From Dicaeum eximium (taxonomy: Eukaryota > Chordata > Aves > Passeriformes > Dicaeidae): a DNA stretch of 64,000 bases. The stretch covers positions 62,001 through 126,000 of the forward strand of contig VWZP01007937.1 of NCBI GenBank assembly GCA_013396995.1, in the 5' to 3' direction. Below are positions 1 through 12,934 of this stretch, piece after piece. Every line of letters starts with the position of its first letter. Position 1 is the first letter of the stretch. The position numbers and the translations under genes were made by a program. The notes beneath the pieces were generated by a model, which had not been told where the DNA came from, made no database searches, and was given only the letters and a program-made list of their open reading frames with translations.

Positions 1-275
1 ATTTACAAGGGCCTGGAGCAACAGAACAAGGGGGAATGGCTTCAAACTGACAGAAAGTGGGTTTGGATTAGGAAGAAATTCTTCCCTGTGAGGATGCTGA
101 GGCCCTGGCACAGGTTGCCCAGAGGAGCTGTGGCTGCCCCATCCCTGGAAGTGTTCAAGGCCAGGTTGGATGGGGCTCTGAGCAACCTGGTCCAGTGGAA
201 GGTGGCCATAACAGGGATTTGGAATGAGATGATCTTCAAGGTCCCTTCCAACCCAAACCATTATGTGATTCTGTG
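1..275 (+). mobile_element. CR1 LINE, 3' end (truncated by window start)
   Basis: This is the 3' terminal part of a Chicken Repeat 1 non-LTR retrotransposon in sense orientation. It shows the characteristic CR1 phrases: GGCACAGGTTGCCCAGAG near 106-124, CCATCCCTGGAAGTGTTCAA at about 139-158, and AAGGTCCCTTCCAACCC near 239-255, ending in the short ATGTGATTCTGTGATT-type tail. CR1 copies are normally 5'-truncated and have no poly(A). The window edge cuts this one, so its true left end is unknown. Short open frames across it on both strands are remnants or chance and not genes. CR1 is the dominant LINE of birds and other sauropsids, which supports an avian source. Confidence 0.95.
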
Positions 276-3200
276 ATTTTGAGTTATGTTGCACTAAATT
301 TTCCCTAAAGTTAATATAATTAATATATCTTGACTCAGAATGTGATTTTTCCATTACTCCTGTGAATTACCACTTCCAAACAGCACAAAACCTTCTCTGT
401 GATGACACCCACCAGCCATAGTGTGCCTTTTTATTTGTTTGACTTTATCAGAAAGAGACAGTTCATTGAAAAGAAAGCTGCTTATATTAACTGCATTTCT
501 TATTGGAAAATGGGATTTAAAAGATACTGCCTATATATTTTCAACAACCAAAGTTAATTTTTGTATTTCAAATAACTTTTCAGGCCTGTAAACCATATTT
601 AGTGTATAAATAGTTCCCTCTCTACAAGTCAATAATCTGTAAATTATACATGTATAGTCGAAGTAGGAGTTAAGATCCAGAGTCCTCTCTTCCCTGCCTT
701 TGATCACTCATAGCCTGCTCAATCTTACAAGAAGGCTCTGTGCCTTTGATCTCCTCTGCCTCTGTCTCTGTTGTTCAGGTTATCTGGGGATGTTGATTTT
801 GAAGTGTAGGTTTTCCTCACAAAATTAAGTAAATTCAAACTAAAAAACAACTTCAAATGTAGCCATTTGTATTAAGAACACTGGAGAAGTCAAAGTCCAG
901 AATGAATATTTAAAACATTTCAATGTATGAAGGGTTAATTTTTTCAATATAAATGTTCTTTAAGATCTAGATTTGAGGGATTGTGCTGTTTGGGGTGAGA
1001 ATATTTTGCAGAATCAAGAATTCACAGTAGGGAAATTGAATAGTGTTATATTTAAAACTGTTCAGACCATTTTTACTTCAAAACTACTTGATACTTTGGT
1101 CTGCTGAATCAAAAACACACCTTGTGTTGGACAATAATGCACATGTTCTTTCTGTTCAACTAAGAGTTATGACCTGACCAGGTTTTTTTTTCAGGCTAAT
1201 AGAACTCAACCTGCTGGGGATGTAGCCCAGCAAAGTGCATGCACAGGTCCAATATTTTTTTTGTAATTAAAATAAGAAAATGCATGGGATATTTTTTGAC
1301 ATATGTACGTATATATCTACCTGGAAAACATTATGATATTTTGGAAATTATTGTCCAGAAGTGTAGGAATATAAGGATCCAGAGATGCATGTAATTTCCT
1401 TCTTGAAATAATTATATTTTAAAAATTTGTATTTTCTCTTTTTGCCAATGAACTCTGCCATACTGAGGTGTAAGACTGTGTCATTTATAGCAGTCAGGGG
1501 ATAGGTGACACACAGCTTGTGTTCTACTTTTGGTTCAAGACAGCTAAGAAAAATTATCCTCTTAATTACATTTTATAAGATTTTAAGGTATGAGCAGCCA
1601 GGGTTTATACATGTTTATATTGGAAAAATATGAAGTAAAAACCAAAAAATCTCAACTTTTTATCAGTGACAGATAAATCAATGGTACAAAGAATAGCCCA
1701 CTGACATAATTTAAGTCAAGTCAATTCAAGTATTCAAGTCAAGAATGAGTCCTAAGAAAAATAAGTGGCCTTGAGAGAGCCTTGGTACATAACCTGGCAG
1801 TAGGGAGCAAGAAGTCGTCTGGGCTTTCTGCTGGGTTCTATCTGTGCAGTTCCTGAAGATTTTTCCTTCTTAAGCTTGGGAGAGGATTGTTGTTGTGATG
1901 GTGTTCATTTCACACATGCATGAACTCAATTACTACCATTTTTGAAGGGGATCATTGGGATAGGAATTATACTGGAGCAGGTTTAGGCACAAGGCATGCT
2001 GCTAAATCAGGAATCTCTAAAAGCTTCTGGGTTCCATTCTAGCTATACTTGTCCTTGTTTTGAAGAGATGTTAGGAAAAGACAAACATTGCTTTGTTTAT
2101 CACAAGTAGAAGGCATGTAAGGAGGTGTTTGTTGTTTACCCTCTCTGCTAGCTGATTCTCTGTGTGCACTGTCTTCCTACTCTAATGACCAGGAACTATA
2201 CCAAGTTATCTTCAGATTTCAATTTTCAAAGGTAGTGGTCAAGTTGATGCAAAGTGTGTGGGTGTTATTTAGAAATTCTCTAATTCAAGGTAGTACTTAT
2301 GATTCAGTGCAGTGTACTTAACACTGAGCAATGGGAGGTATTCTGTCCTCAGTACAGTAATGTTGTTTCTGAAAACAAGTAAATCTTTGGTTCCTTTGCC
2401 TCTAGAACTGCTAAAAACATTTAACCACCATGCTACCCAGGAATTTTGAGGAATGATGTGCTGAAAGCTTTTAAATTTAGGGGGGAAAATAATATATGTT
2501 TCAGACTTTTTCATCCACTGAATGGTGACGACCATGCTCAGTCATATTTGCACTTAGAATATTTGCATATTTGCACCCAGAAGAGACAACCAAGGTAAAG
2601 AGAATGTAAGTGTTTTTTTACAACTAAGAATGGGTGTATGTGAAGGGATTGGATGTTTTATCTCTTGCTGTGAACTTACTTAATATTTCTGGAATGACAG
2701 TAGTGAAATAAATCAGAGCTGAAACTAGTATGTTAAAGGAAATGTCTGTGTCAAAGATCTTCCTGGGATCAGGTTTGGTTTGATAGAACACCATGGCATT
2801 TGAACCTGTCTGAGCCACTGTGTTGTTGCTTGTGGAGAAAGGGACATATCTTTTTGTGCCTGAATTATCACCTGTAAAAGGATAAGTTTTTCTAAGGGAT
2901 GGTGAGTAGCAACAGAGCCTGGCTTTTGCTTGGACCTCACTGTGAACTTGTCTCCAAACCATCTCTCCTGCAGCCATGCTGTTTATTCTGCCACAGCTGT
3001 GCTTCCCTATGAAGAAGAGAAGGGAATCTCCTGTTCGCTCCTGGTACTTTCTTGCTGTGCAAGAGTTGCTGAAAAAGGCTCATCTGAATTTTCAGTAGCA
3101 GTTTAATTTCATTTTATTTGTACCCTTTGTTATTTATGAATATCTGCACACTTAAGGGAAGAGCTAATCTTAAAAACAAACATGAACAAGGCTTTTATTG

Positions 3201-4990
3201 CATGAACTAGAGTACTGGATGTGCATTATTCAGTTTTGTATTGCTATGTATTCTAAAGACTGTCTTAATCCAGTAGCAAAGCAGAAAGAAGGTTGAGAAG
3301 AGCTGGTACCCAGCCATAGAACCAAGTCCCAAAAGTTAAATAAGTTTCAAATAACACAGTGAAAAGTTTAGTGGAGAAGGAATTTAAAACAAAATGGTTC
3401 ATGGAAATTTCAGAAAGGGGAAAATTACACTTAAATTTAAGAGGAATGACATCTCTGGCTCTTGCCACAGAGCATCTTGCTTAAGTCTCTTAATTTGGTG
3501 CTGTTAACCTTAAGGCAGAAAAAAACAGAAGGCATAGTGCCATTTGGGGATAAAATTAAAGTAGCTAGCAGATGATAACTTTTAATTTGCATGCATTTTA
3601 CAAATAATTTTTGTCACCTCTATACACTAGGGCCTTTGAGAATGTGATCTGCAGAGCAAGACCATTTAGTCCTAAAGTGTTATGCTGTGCAATATAGTAT
3701 GTTAAAGTTATCCAGAAATGTGCAATATATCCAGCACTTGCATGTCCTCTTCACTTTGTGCGTTTTCAACTTTTAACTTGTAGCTGTAAAGTTTAAACTT
3801 GCTAGTTTTGTTTTCATGTTCAAGAGCAGCCACGTAAAGAGCAGAGATTCCCTTCATACCTCTCTTCACACTGGCATGGTTGTTGTGTTTCTTTCCCATT
3901 CTCTGTCAGATTTTCTGTCATATCTTGTGTGGGTTGCCATGCCCAGGGAAGACTCTGATTTTTCCTTTCACATTGTTTGGCCTTTTAACCTAAAAATTTT
4001 GGGATCATGGTTGTTCTGTAGGAACTGAGTAAAGTACAACTATATTTGTCTGTGACCAGAAACCCTCAGCACAGCCCAGGTTTCCCATCCTCCTTGCATT
4101 CCTCTTGCTGCCTCCTGAGTAGAGGAAGGATCAGTGCCCCATTCTCCCTTGGAGAGGTAATTTCTGTGCAGCTCCCCTCCACCTGGCCTCCCTGCCTGCT
4201 CCAGCTGTGCATGAGCAGGGCCAGGCACTCCCACAGACACAAGTTCTTAGTTCCCTTTGTGTTGCCCGTGAATTCGTTCATAGGCAAAGCACTCTGAGGT
4301 TCATCTACATCTCTAATCGTTGTCAGACACATATGCAAGTGGTATTTTAACAGCTTTTTAAAATCCTTCTTGAATATTGGTGAAGTCAGTACTCATTATT
4401 GAGGGTTAGCTGCATGTTGAAGTGTTTTCCCACACATGGAAAATAAAAAAGATTGTAGGATGCTGTGCCTGTCACCCCTCAAAAACTGCTGCTCAGATTT
4501 GCCTGGTTCAGACTATTATTTGTAATTATTGGCAAACATCCTTCTGAGATCTGAAAGTCAGACTGTTCTCTTGTCCTCTTCACATATCACCACTGAATGA
4601 CAGTAGCAAATTTGAACAGGATATTCATTTCATTGTTGTTTAGTTGAAGGTTTCTACTCAATTCCAATGAAACTCTTATTTTTCACCATGGTTCAAAATG
4701 CACCTTGGTATATGGGTGGTTCCATTGGAGATGTTTTATGGCCTAAAGATTTTCATGGTTAATGGTAAAAAGTATGGTGGGATGAACTGAACTTGAATCA
4801 CAGGTGCCCTATTAGGAAAAAAAAAAAAGTAAAAATTTGGTTTGATTTTTACTCAAATCAATAAGAAAACTACTAAAGTAATATAAATTTAATCTCAAGT
4901 TTCAATTTCTACATAACTGTTAACTAAAGACATTTGGCTGAATTTTCTGAGTCTGGAAAAATTAATTTTGTTCTAAATAACCTCAAAGAT
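276..4990. other. Non-coding AT-rich stretch
   Basis: No gene, RNA gene or recognisable interspersed repeat was seen here. Open frames are short (longest about 117 codons, minus strand, 2624-2977) and overlap one another on both strands as expected by chance. The only local structure I could point to is a triple ATATTTGCA motif at 2544-2575. In position this is upstream flank, or a 5' intron, of the miRNA host unit. Confidence 0.7.
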
Positions 4991-4996
4991 ATGTTA

Positions 4997-5760
4997 TTAA
5001 ATCTCAAAGACCTTTATGGAATTATCCCCTCTGGCTGAGAGGTGAGGTTTCTTATGGCTGAGGGGTAATGACACAGATTTTGTTTGTGATCCAAACCATG
5101 GGTCTTGTGGCTTGGAGTGACGAGCAGCATTTCCACTTGCCTCCTGGTGGCCCCTGTTCAGCCATCTTTGGTTCATAGAGAAGAGAAAAGCATGTCTGGA
5201 TTCAAAACCATGCACATGGCATTGCAGCCTGGAAGTCCATTTGAGAGAGCTTACACCATGCTGCTGCGTCAGAGGGCTTTCCTCCAGCTGGTGGCCCTTG
5301 AAAACCTCCAAAGCTGGAAAAGAGGCCAACGAAGCCATGAACTGATTTTCTGGAGTCGTAGCAAGTTTCTCTTCTGACCAACAGCTCCCACCAGTTGACC
5401 AGAGCAGGGCTGACCCCACGTGCACAGGCTCAGCAGACAGAGAAGGGTCACTTCCATCTGCTGATACTGTACCCAGCACCTCCTCCCAGCCCCTTGCCCC
5501 TGCTAGGCTGTAGTGGTTGTACCTTCTCCCCATCCTCTAGGTCCCACCAGCATTGCCACCACCATCTGCAGAGGCTGCTCCGAGTATTCTCCTCCTCCCA
5601 GTCACACCTGCCTGCCCAGAAACCCAGGTGCCAGCCTCCAGGATGTGCCAGGAGCAAGGCAGGGTGTGACCTGTGCTGCCAGGCTGCCATGTGCACTGTC
5701 CTGGTCCCAGCTGGATGACAGTCCAAGGACCTCACTCTGAGGGCTGCACCACCTTCAAAG
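4997..5760. other. GC-rich non-coding segment, origin unresolved
   Basis: This stretch is clearly richer in G+C than its surroundings but is not CpG-rich. It keeps frames open on both strands (178 codons on the minus strand at 4997-5533, 107 and 90 codons on the plus strand). I recognise no protein family in any of them. A minus-strand stretch near 5280-5330 (CTTTGGAGGTTTTCAAGG) faintly resembles CR1 3' sequence, so a degraded retroelement is possible. Overlapping frames on opposite strands with no motif argue against a real gene. Confidence 0.4.
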
Positions 5761-7718
5761 CCCCCTTTCTCACACTTCCTTCCTTCGGTAATGAACCTTC
5801 AATTTCCTCCAGGTAAATAAAGTGAAACTGGAAAGAACTATAAAACAAAACATAAAAGTAGCCAAGCTGGAGAGTTATATCCTGCAATGTCTCTGGAAAT
5901 GGATTTTCCTGTCCTCACACTGCAGCTTCTAGCCTGTTGTCTCCTAGTCTGTTTGCCTTTTCTTCCCAGCTTTTAGATATAAGATCTCTAACATGCACCC
6001 TTCACAGGAGCATTTGGAGACATGCTAATAGGTAGGGAGACTCCTCCCATAGCTCTATTTTTATTAATGGGAGGATCAGAGAAATTGCCACATATTTAAC
6101 ATTGCTTTTTGCAGTAGCTATTGAAGTTCATGGTGCAGAAACAGTAAACTCATTTGTTGACAACACAAAGCTCTGAGGTCAATTCTTCTGTATGAGGTTT
6201 TCAGGTGCTGGGAGAGTATGTGTTTGTTGCTCTGTAGGTTATGTGGTATTTTCATTTGGAAGTGACATTTTACGTGACATTTTACTTTAGAACAATAGCT
6301 GTGTAAAATTGAAATTTCAGGTCTGTAACAGAAGAGTAATGTCTATTACTTAGTCTATTTAGTAACTTGCATCATTTGTAAATTCTGCCTGATTGCATCT
6401 CTTTTCACAAAATCCAGTTTAAATGCGTTTTGAAGAAGGGAGGGTGCTGACTGGTTTCAAATGTGCTGGTTTGCAAACTTGCAGACCAGCTGTCCTACTC
6501 ACTGGTGAAGATAAGAGGGCTCAGATGATGAAGAGTTTTGTGTTGCTGGAAACACAAGCAATTTTCTCAGGAGACTGCTTTGAGGGAGATTGCAGCAATA
6601 TTGCAGCCCCACTGTTACTGGTGGGTATTGCCGCATGCATGTATAATTTGTGTTAGATAAAATCAGGAGGTAATAAAGACAGGTAAAAAGAAGAGATGAA
6701 AGATCTGCTGTGTAGGGTTTTTTCCTTTCCTCTTCTTATTTTTCTTAGGGAGAAAAAAAATGTCCAGGGGGTACCACATTAATCTGGGGAGAAGCGAGTG
6801 CTGCTTTAAATCAGAAAACTTGTGTACAAGTGCTTTATTTTGGGAACCATTTCAGTATGTTATGAAGGAAAGTTGCAGACTAGGCATGTTTACTAGACCT
6901 TTAATTACTACATTTAGGAGAAAGGCGCTTTTTTTTTTTTCTTCTACCCTTCCCCCTCCCCTTTTTAACGACAAGAAGCCAGAGTTTGCTGTGCAAATGA
7001 AGCAGGCTTTGCAAGAATCAGATTCACTTTGGACGACTCTTCACATTCCTCGTCATCATTACATTAGGCAGCACAATTCCATCTCTGGTTGTTGGGCAGA
7101 AAAAGTGGGCAGCCTGCCAGGTAGACGTTTCCATGGCTCCCAACCCCCAAAGGTGATGCGTTTTTCAGCTAATTCAATGAAGAGTGGGCTGAACTTTGGG
7201 TATAAACTAGACAATAGCTGCCTTCGCAGTATCAGCAGAATGGTTTATGGGAATGCACTCCACATTTGGCAGAGCATCATGTGACCTTACGGCTGAGATT
7301 TTGTGATGGTGCCAACGGAGACTTGGAAAGCGGTGCCTGTTCTGACTTTTTTTCCTCTTTTCTTACATGGCTCAGAAAATGGTGGATCTTAATACTTGAC
7401 TTTAGCCAGACTCAGCAAGCAATTGAGCTTTGAAGCACAACTTTGCCTTTATTCTAGCTTTTTTGGCACACCACCAGGAGGCTGTCCCTTTCACGCCTGA
7501 TAAATTCTGCTTCTTATCTCCAGATAGAAAAAAAGAAAGAAAGAAAATATAAGCCGAATAATTATGCTTCATAACTGCATTTGAGAACTACACGTTTTAT
7601 TTTTGTATTGGTGACGTGTAGTTTAGAACAGCCCTCCTGAGTGTCTGAAGGATAAAAGTTGTTATTTTTTTATTTTTCTGGGTGGTTTTTTTTTTTTTTT
7701 TCTCCTTCTTAATGTTTA
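5761..7718. other. Non-coding flank upstream of candidate promoter
   Basis: No gene was recognised. The part from about 6,760 to 7,300 has a more complex, balanced base composition than its neighbours and holds an open frame of 174 codons on the plus strand, but with no protein motif. It sits directly upstream of the CpG-enriched block at 7.72-8.05 kb, so conserved regulatory DNA is a more likely explanation than coding sequence. A T-run precedes the promoter block near 7,687-7,700. Confidence 0.45.
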
Positions 7719-7719
7719 A

Positions 7720-8050
7720 TGAACAGGCGTTTGAACCGGGCAAACGGGGCGACAGCATTGAACATGAGATCATTGCAGCCTAGTGTAGCAAACTGGCACC
7801 CTGCCTTTTCACCCCTTTGCTCTGGCACATTTGTGCAATCCCCATTTATAAGACCGGCGCAGGGGCGAGGTGAATTTTCTGGTCTCTCCCCACCTCTTGT
7901 CCTGGGCAGGCAGTTGCGGCAAGGATTGGTGCAGCTTTTGCGCAGTGCTTTGTGCCTGGAATTCCGAGAAGAGCGAGACAGAGACAGAAGACAGGCATCC
8001 TGGTCTTCTTCCGAGAAAGAACAGGAGCCCTAAGAAGAAGAAACAAATCT
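7720..8050 (+). promoter_or_regulatory. Candidate TATA promoter of the pri-miR-99a/let-7c transcript
   Basis: This block has around a dozen CpGs in about 300 bases, in surroundings nearly devoid of CpG. It contains a TTGTGCAAT C/EBP-like site (7831-7839) followed closely by a TATA box TTTATAAG (7845-7852). That spacing predicts transcription starting near 7,875-7,885 on the plus strand, toward the miRNAs, about 4.4 kb upstream of mir-99a. A possible first-exon donor is CAG|GTATAG at 8329/8330. A 104-codon frame crosses the block but is basic and low in recognisable content. A run of 19 A at 8103-8121 follows the block, so a retroposed origin for part of it cannot be excluded. Promoter activity is inferred from motifs only. 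Confidence 0.45.
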
Positions 8051-8121
8051 GAGTTTGTCCTACATACAAGAGTACAGAAAAAAAAGTGACTCTCCTGCTT
8101 CCAAAAAAAAAAAAAAAAAAA

Positions 8122-11100
8122 TCTGGCATGTTTCACTACAGAGGCATCAGGACGTGTTAGAGCTTCTTAAAACGGTGTAACAAAATGAGCATAGGAGATT
8201 GTTTCTTTAAGTAAAAAAAAAAAAAGAAAACAGAAAGATGGAATTAATTTTTTATTTGTTTGCTTGGTTTTTTCACTATTGCTCACATAGCAGTATTTGG
8301 CACTGGTGAACACGTACCTTTCATATCAGGTATAGCTTCTGTTTCTTTTTTCCTCTTTTCCTTTTTTTAAAGCCGTTTTAAACATGTTGTTCTGCAACTG
8401 AGTTCTTGTGTATTAATTTTAACGTAGTTTTATCTTCACACTTTTTAAACTAACTTTTTGGGGGTGTGTTTGATCTAATGCTGCTAAAGATAGAAAGTAA
8501 ACAAAAAATGGAGTGTCTATAGAAATAAGTGGTTAGGCACATTTTGTCTTAGCTAAGCACTGGAGTTATGCAAAGACCTTAATGTTACATTTACTCAGTC
8601 TAAGCTTTGGTTATCTCTAAGAAAATTGTGGGTATTTAGATCTGGTTGCTAAGGAAATTAAATTCTTTTTTTACAGTGTGACTCATTCACTTTCAGTTCC
8701 TAAAGAGGAGAAGTGAAAAAAAAATAAAAAACCAAAAACATGTTAAGCTGCAGGAAAGGATCGCTCTTGTAGCCTGTATATTAAAGTTGTTACTGAGTGA
8801 ACTCATATATGAGTTTCTTACAGTTTGTATCTAAGTCTGTAACAAAGAAATCAGTGTGATAAGCACTGGAATAAAAGGCACATTATTGGGACACTCATGA
8901 AGCACGCCTGGTTTGCAGCCAGTAACAGTAACTGTTTTAAGATATTTGGAAAAGCAGCACTTGTCCAGGAATAGCTGAAAACAGTATTTAAGATACTTGT
9001 TCAGGATGTTTGTGATAAATGCATGTACAGTTACAGTAAGTTTTGAGCATATGATGCTTTAGTAGAGCCTTTTACTTAAGGCATTTGTCTGTCTATTGTA
9101 ACATATTCCTAAGCAATTAGAAGAGTGTGTAACAAAATTCATTCTGAATGACAGACTTTGAAAAACTTAGTCAAATTGGTGTTTTATGTAGTTTGATTTT
9201 TTTTAATATTTTCCTAGTCTTTTTAATTTATGTTAAAAATACGGATGTTCTCAGATGGAAATTACTTTGAAATTACAGTGTCTCTTTCACCAGAAACTCT
9301 TACCTTTTTTTTTTTTTTTTCAAAATGTTAATGATATTTGCATCTCTAATAAAAGACTTTATAAATATGAAAGGATTTATGAAATATAACTGTTTTAACA
9401 TGGACTTCACTTTTTATACTTAACTGAGTAGAGAATAATTTCTAAGATTATATGCTAGTTTTGATACTTTATATTTTTGTTGTTCTGCATTGAATTCTGG
9501 GAAATTGCTGAATGGGGACCTTATATATATGACACATACACCTCCATATACCCATTTTGGACCAGAAAGTGTTTTTTAGATTTATGGTGATACTGCTTTC
9601 CCCAACAAGTTTGTTGGAATAGTTTTGTTTGTCATTGATACCTAAGCCTGTGGAGAAACCAAGGCTTGCATTAGCTTAAAATAACTTCAAATTTCTCTAT
9701 CTGGTCAGACTAATCACTTCCTCCATCCCTATAAGTTTTTGCAAATGTTTCTTAATTTAAGCCACTTAGTTCGTGCCCGTATTTTTCTGAAGTTCCGTAC
9801 TTAATTGCCTCATTGTGTTCACTGCTTGATAAAAAGTGCTCCCTTTTGTTAAGTTTGCTCCTTCTCTTCTGAAACTCCTAATAGAAATTAAGTATTTGTA
9901 GGTTGAAAAAAAGGCTAAAAAATAGTAAAAGAAAGAGTTTCTTTTCCAAAGCGTGCATGTTCACAGCATGTCTTCCCATGGCCCTGAGGAGGGGCGTCAG
10001 CTGTGTCGGGTTTATATCTTAAATGCATTATTATCAATTTTGTCTATGTTTCATGTTCAGAAAACACTTCACATAGAGCAGATATTTAAAAATCTTTCTC
10101 TCACTGTTTTTTTGGTTTTTTGCTTTTTTTTAGTGAAAGAAAAATTAAAATGGAAAAGGAAAATGAAGAAGTTAATTATAACAGATTTCAGCGAAGGTAA
10201 TAGAGTGATCTTAAATACCTTTTTTCTTTTTCTTTTTTATTTTTCTGGCTATACAATAAAGCTATTGACAACAATCTGAAGAAGTTTAACTTTAGAAAAA
10301 AATATTTCCTTAAGACATCCTACAAATATAATTTCAGAGATGTGTATTAAACTTTTGCTCCTATTATTTGCTGTTGGGAATGTTGCAGTTTGTGTAGCTG
10401 TAACTACATAAAGATATAGCTTTATACTGTATGTTTACATGAAGCTTAAGAATAAACTGAAAAATCAAAACATAATTAGTTCTTTGGTTAGGCCTAGCAG
10501 ATATATAAGATGTATAATATATATAAGACATATATTTGTTAATATACTCATATTACTATTATATTTGTAGTACATATATCTACTTGTTACTATGTAACTA
10601 TAATGCAGCGACCAATTATTTTGCAAATGTGAGATAGAGCTTCTATTCACAAAAATAAAAAAAAAGGAAAATTGGAAAAGCAATTTTATAGCACTTAGTA
10701 TAATCATTCAGTAAGTTGTATATGCAGTCTGCATACTTATTCCTGATACTAGGATAACTATTCCAGTTTGAGGGCTTGTCTCTACATATCTTCTACACTG
10801 TCAGCAGAAAGCAGTTATAAAAATATCATTCCTTCTGAATGATGAAGTGTTGCATAGAAAATGAAAGCAGGTTTAAAAGAGGCTTTTCTAAAAAATAAAT
10901 TAAAGATATTTTAAAATGCAAGAGGGTATGAACATGCAAGATTTAATCCACTAAATTAAAAAATAAAAGGGAAGGAAATGGTAATTCACTAACACTCAGC
11001 TGTTGTTACTGAACCAGAAATACGTGTTGAAGTCTGCAAAAGAATGAAACATTGCCTTGGTAAAAATACTTTGCTACTGACAAATATTTATTTTCTTGAA

Positions 11101-12230
11101 AGGTGTTTTGCCCAACTAACAATGGCAGAATTAGGACTATGGTGAGAACTAGTGGAAGGAAGGCATAAAAATTTTATTCAGATACAGATATCAGTTACCT
11201 GCTCAAATCAAAAGACACCTTTATATGGTGCCTGGTTTTAAAATTATACCTATATCTCACGGCTCTATTTTACAAATGCCTTCACATTTATATTGTTGCA
11301 AGTTATTCTGGTGTGTCAGGTGTTGTGCTTAAAGCTGCAATGTTTATCAATGCTTTTGGTTTGAGTATGAAAGTTATAAAACTGTGTCTGTGTGTCACCC
11401 TTCTGAATTACTGGGTTTTGCCCCAAAGGAGCTGTTTTGAGTCTGTTGTTTAGGGTACCCTACATTCAGTGTGGGATAATTTTTAGTGGGTTGCTTGCCA
11501 GTCACAAGAAGGAAGGATTTGTTGTAGGTGTTAACCCTGAAGTTTTGTAAGATTGCACTTCCACTTGCATTCTTATTACTAGGGAATCGCATTGATGGGA
11601 GGGTTAGTGAATAAAATACACAAATTAACTTCTTTGCTTTGATTAGTGTCTGTTGTCTAATCAACAAGTTATTGTCAAGAAGTGCTTCTTTTGTGGTGTA
11701 ATGTGAAGAAATAGCTACGCGGTTTTCACAGTGTTGTATGGGAGCAGCACTCCACTGTGCCTTGTTGCATCTCAGATTTGGTGGGGTGAATTTTATTTTG
11801 AGTTGTAGTACATGATATGAGCTCAGACACAAAGGAAAATTTGTACTGTTCACTTCTATGTCATGTCCAGTTACTGATTCCAGTTGAGCACACTATTATC
11901 AGATGCAGGTTGGGAGTTGAGAGTTCTTCAGTAAGGCAAAGAGTGCACAGAAGAACACTAGTTCCCGATGAAGACAAAACAATCTCTTGTCATTAAACTG
12001 TAAAAAAAAAAAAAAAGAAAATAAGAATTTTGTTCCATTTTCAAATAGAAGCTAGTCACAAATCTTTGGCTTGTTTGTTGCCTCCACCATTCATGCAGTT
12101 AAGCTTGGAGGAGCCTCCTTTGCAATAGATGGCAATGTTTTCACTCTTGAATACTCGTTCTCACATCGCATCGTGTGTTTGTTTTAAGTCTTCTGCACTC
12201 CCTGTAAGAGGAAAACCCCAACCAGCGATG
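8122..12230. other. AT-rich non-coding interval between candidate promoter and miR-99a
   Basis: No gene or known repeat was seen. The interval is rich in T and A runs. The largest open frame is 152 codons on the minus strand (11395-11853), with no family resemblance that I can see. If the 7.9-kb block is the promoter, this is the leading intron of the primary miRNA transcript. Confidence 0.6.
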
Positions 12231-12311
12231 CCAATTGGCATAAACCCGTAGATCCGATCTTGTGTTGAAACGCACTGCACAAGCTCGCTTCTATGGGTCT
12301 GTGTCAGTGTG
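12231..12311 (+). ncRNA. MIR99A: mir-99a microRNA precursor
   Basis: This is a hairpin of about 81 nt. The 5p mature arm lies at 12243-12264 (starts AACCCGUAGAUCCG, seed ACCCGUA) and the 3p arm at 12280-12301 (starts CAAGCUCGCUUC). Position 16 of the 5p arm (12258) is U, which marks miR-99a; miR-100 has A there. The mature arm is identical to the vertebrate form I know. The terminal loop (12265-12279) appears to differ from the mammalian one, as loops commonly do. Drosha and Dicer process such hairpins, and the 5p product guides Argonaute to mRNAs; known targets of the miR-99/100 family include MTOR and IGF1R. Its partner let-7c starts 702 bases downstream on the same strand, the conserved cluster arrangement. 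Confidence 0.98.
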
Positions 12312-12934
12312 GTGATCTGGCAAAACTTCACGCAGTGGTGTTTGACAACAAGCCCAAATGAGTGTACAAAACCACATATTGATTTTGGAATTCTTATCTT
12401 GTCCATTGCCTTCCAACCTGATTAAGTGATTTGTCCTTTTATAGGTTGCTTTAAGCATCTTTGGCTTAATATCTTATTAAAATTTAGAAAGAGGTGTGAG
12501 GGAATAGTAGGGTTTCCAATGAGAGTGTGTAGTATATACAATTTCCTGGCTTTATTAAATATGCCATTCCATGGTATTTCACTCAAAAAGAAAGAAGGCA
12601 TTTATATTTATTCCTGCTGTAAAGTAAGACCAAATACTCCTTTCTTTCCAGAGATGTTCTGGGTTTGCATTATCCCTATTAAATATGTATGCATATATAT
12701 ACGCACGCAACACACGTATATATCTTTATACATATGTAAACAGCATAGAACAGAAGTTCTACCGCTGCAGTAGAAAAATCTATCTAAGAATATGCCTTAT
12801 TGTCTGAAAAGTGGGGAATGACTGCAGTTGAAAGCCTCCCCCCATAGGAAATATGTAGGCCAGTGGCTGCTGTCACATTTCAAAGAAAGGCTGAAGAATG
12901 AAGAAGACTTTATGGTCACCGTCGGAAGCTGTGT
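12312..12934 (+). other. Spacer between mir-99a and let-7c
   Basis: This is a non-coding spacer of about 620 bases. It contains an alternating-purine/pyrimidine stretch near 12,685-12,735 (ATATATAC/ACGCACGC/ACACGTATATAT) and no recognisable repeat or gene. A 115-codon plus-strand frame (12426-12773) runs across it without motifs. It is part of the same primary transcript by position. Confidence 0.6.

Noticed and set aside
4997..5533. 178-codon minus-strand open frame
   Set aside because: It lies in a GC-rich patch where frames are open on both strands. There are no recognisable domains, and a faint CR1-like phrase suggests a decayed repeat.
6760..7284. 174-codon plus-strand open frame
   Set aside because: No family motif or homology is apparent. 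The adjacent CpG/TATA block suggests regulatory non-coding DNA instead.
7719..8033. 104-codon frame across the candidate promoter
   Set aside because: It starts upstream of the predicted transcription start, so it could not be translated from that promoter, and it has no recognisable features.
11395..11853. 152-codon minus-strand open frame
   Set aside because: It is antisense to the inferred host RNA, matches no family and has no supporting structure.
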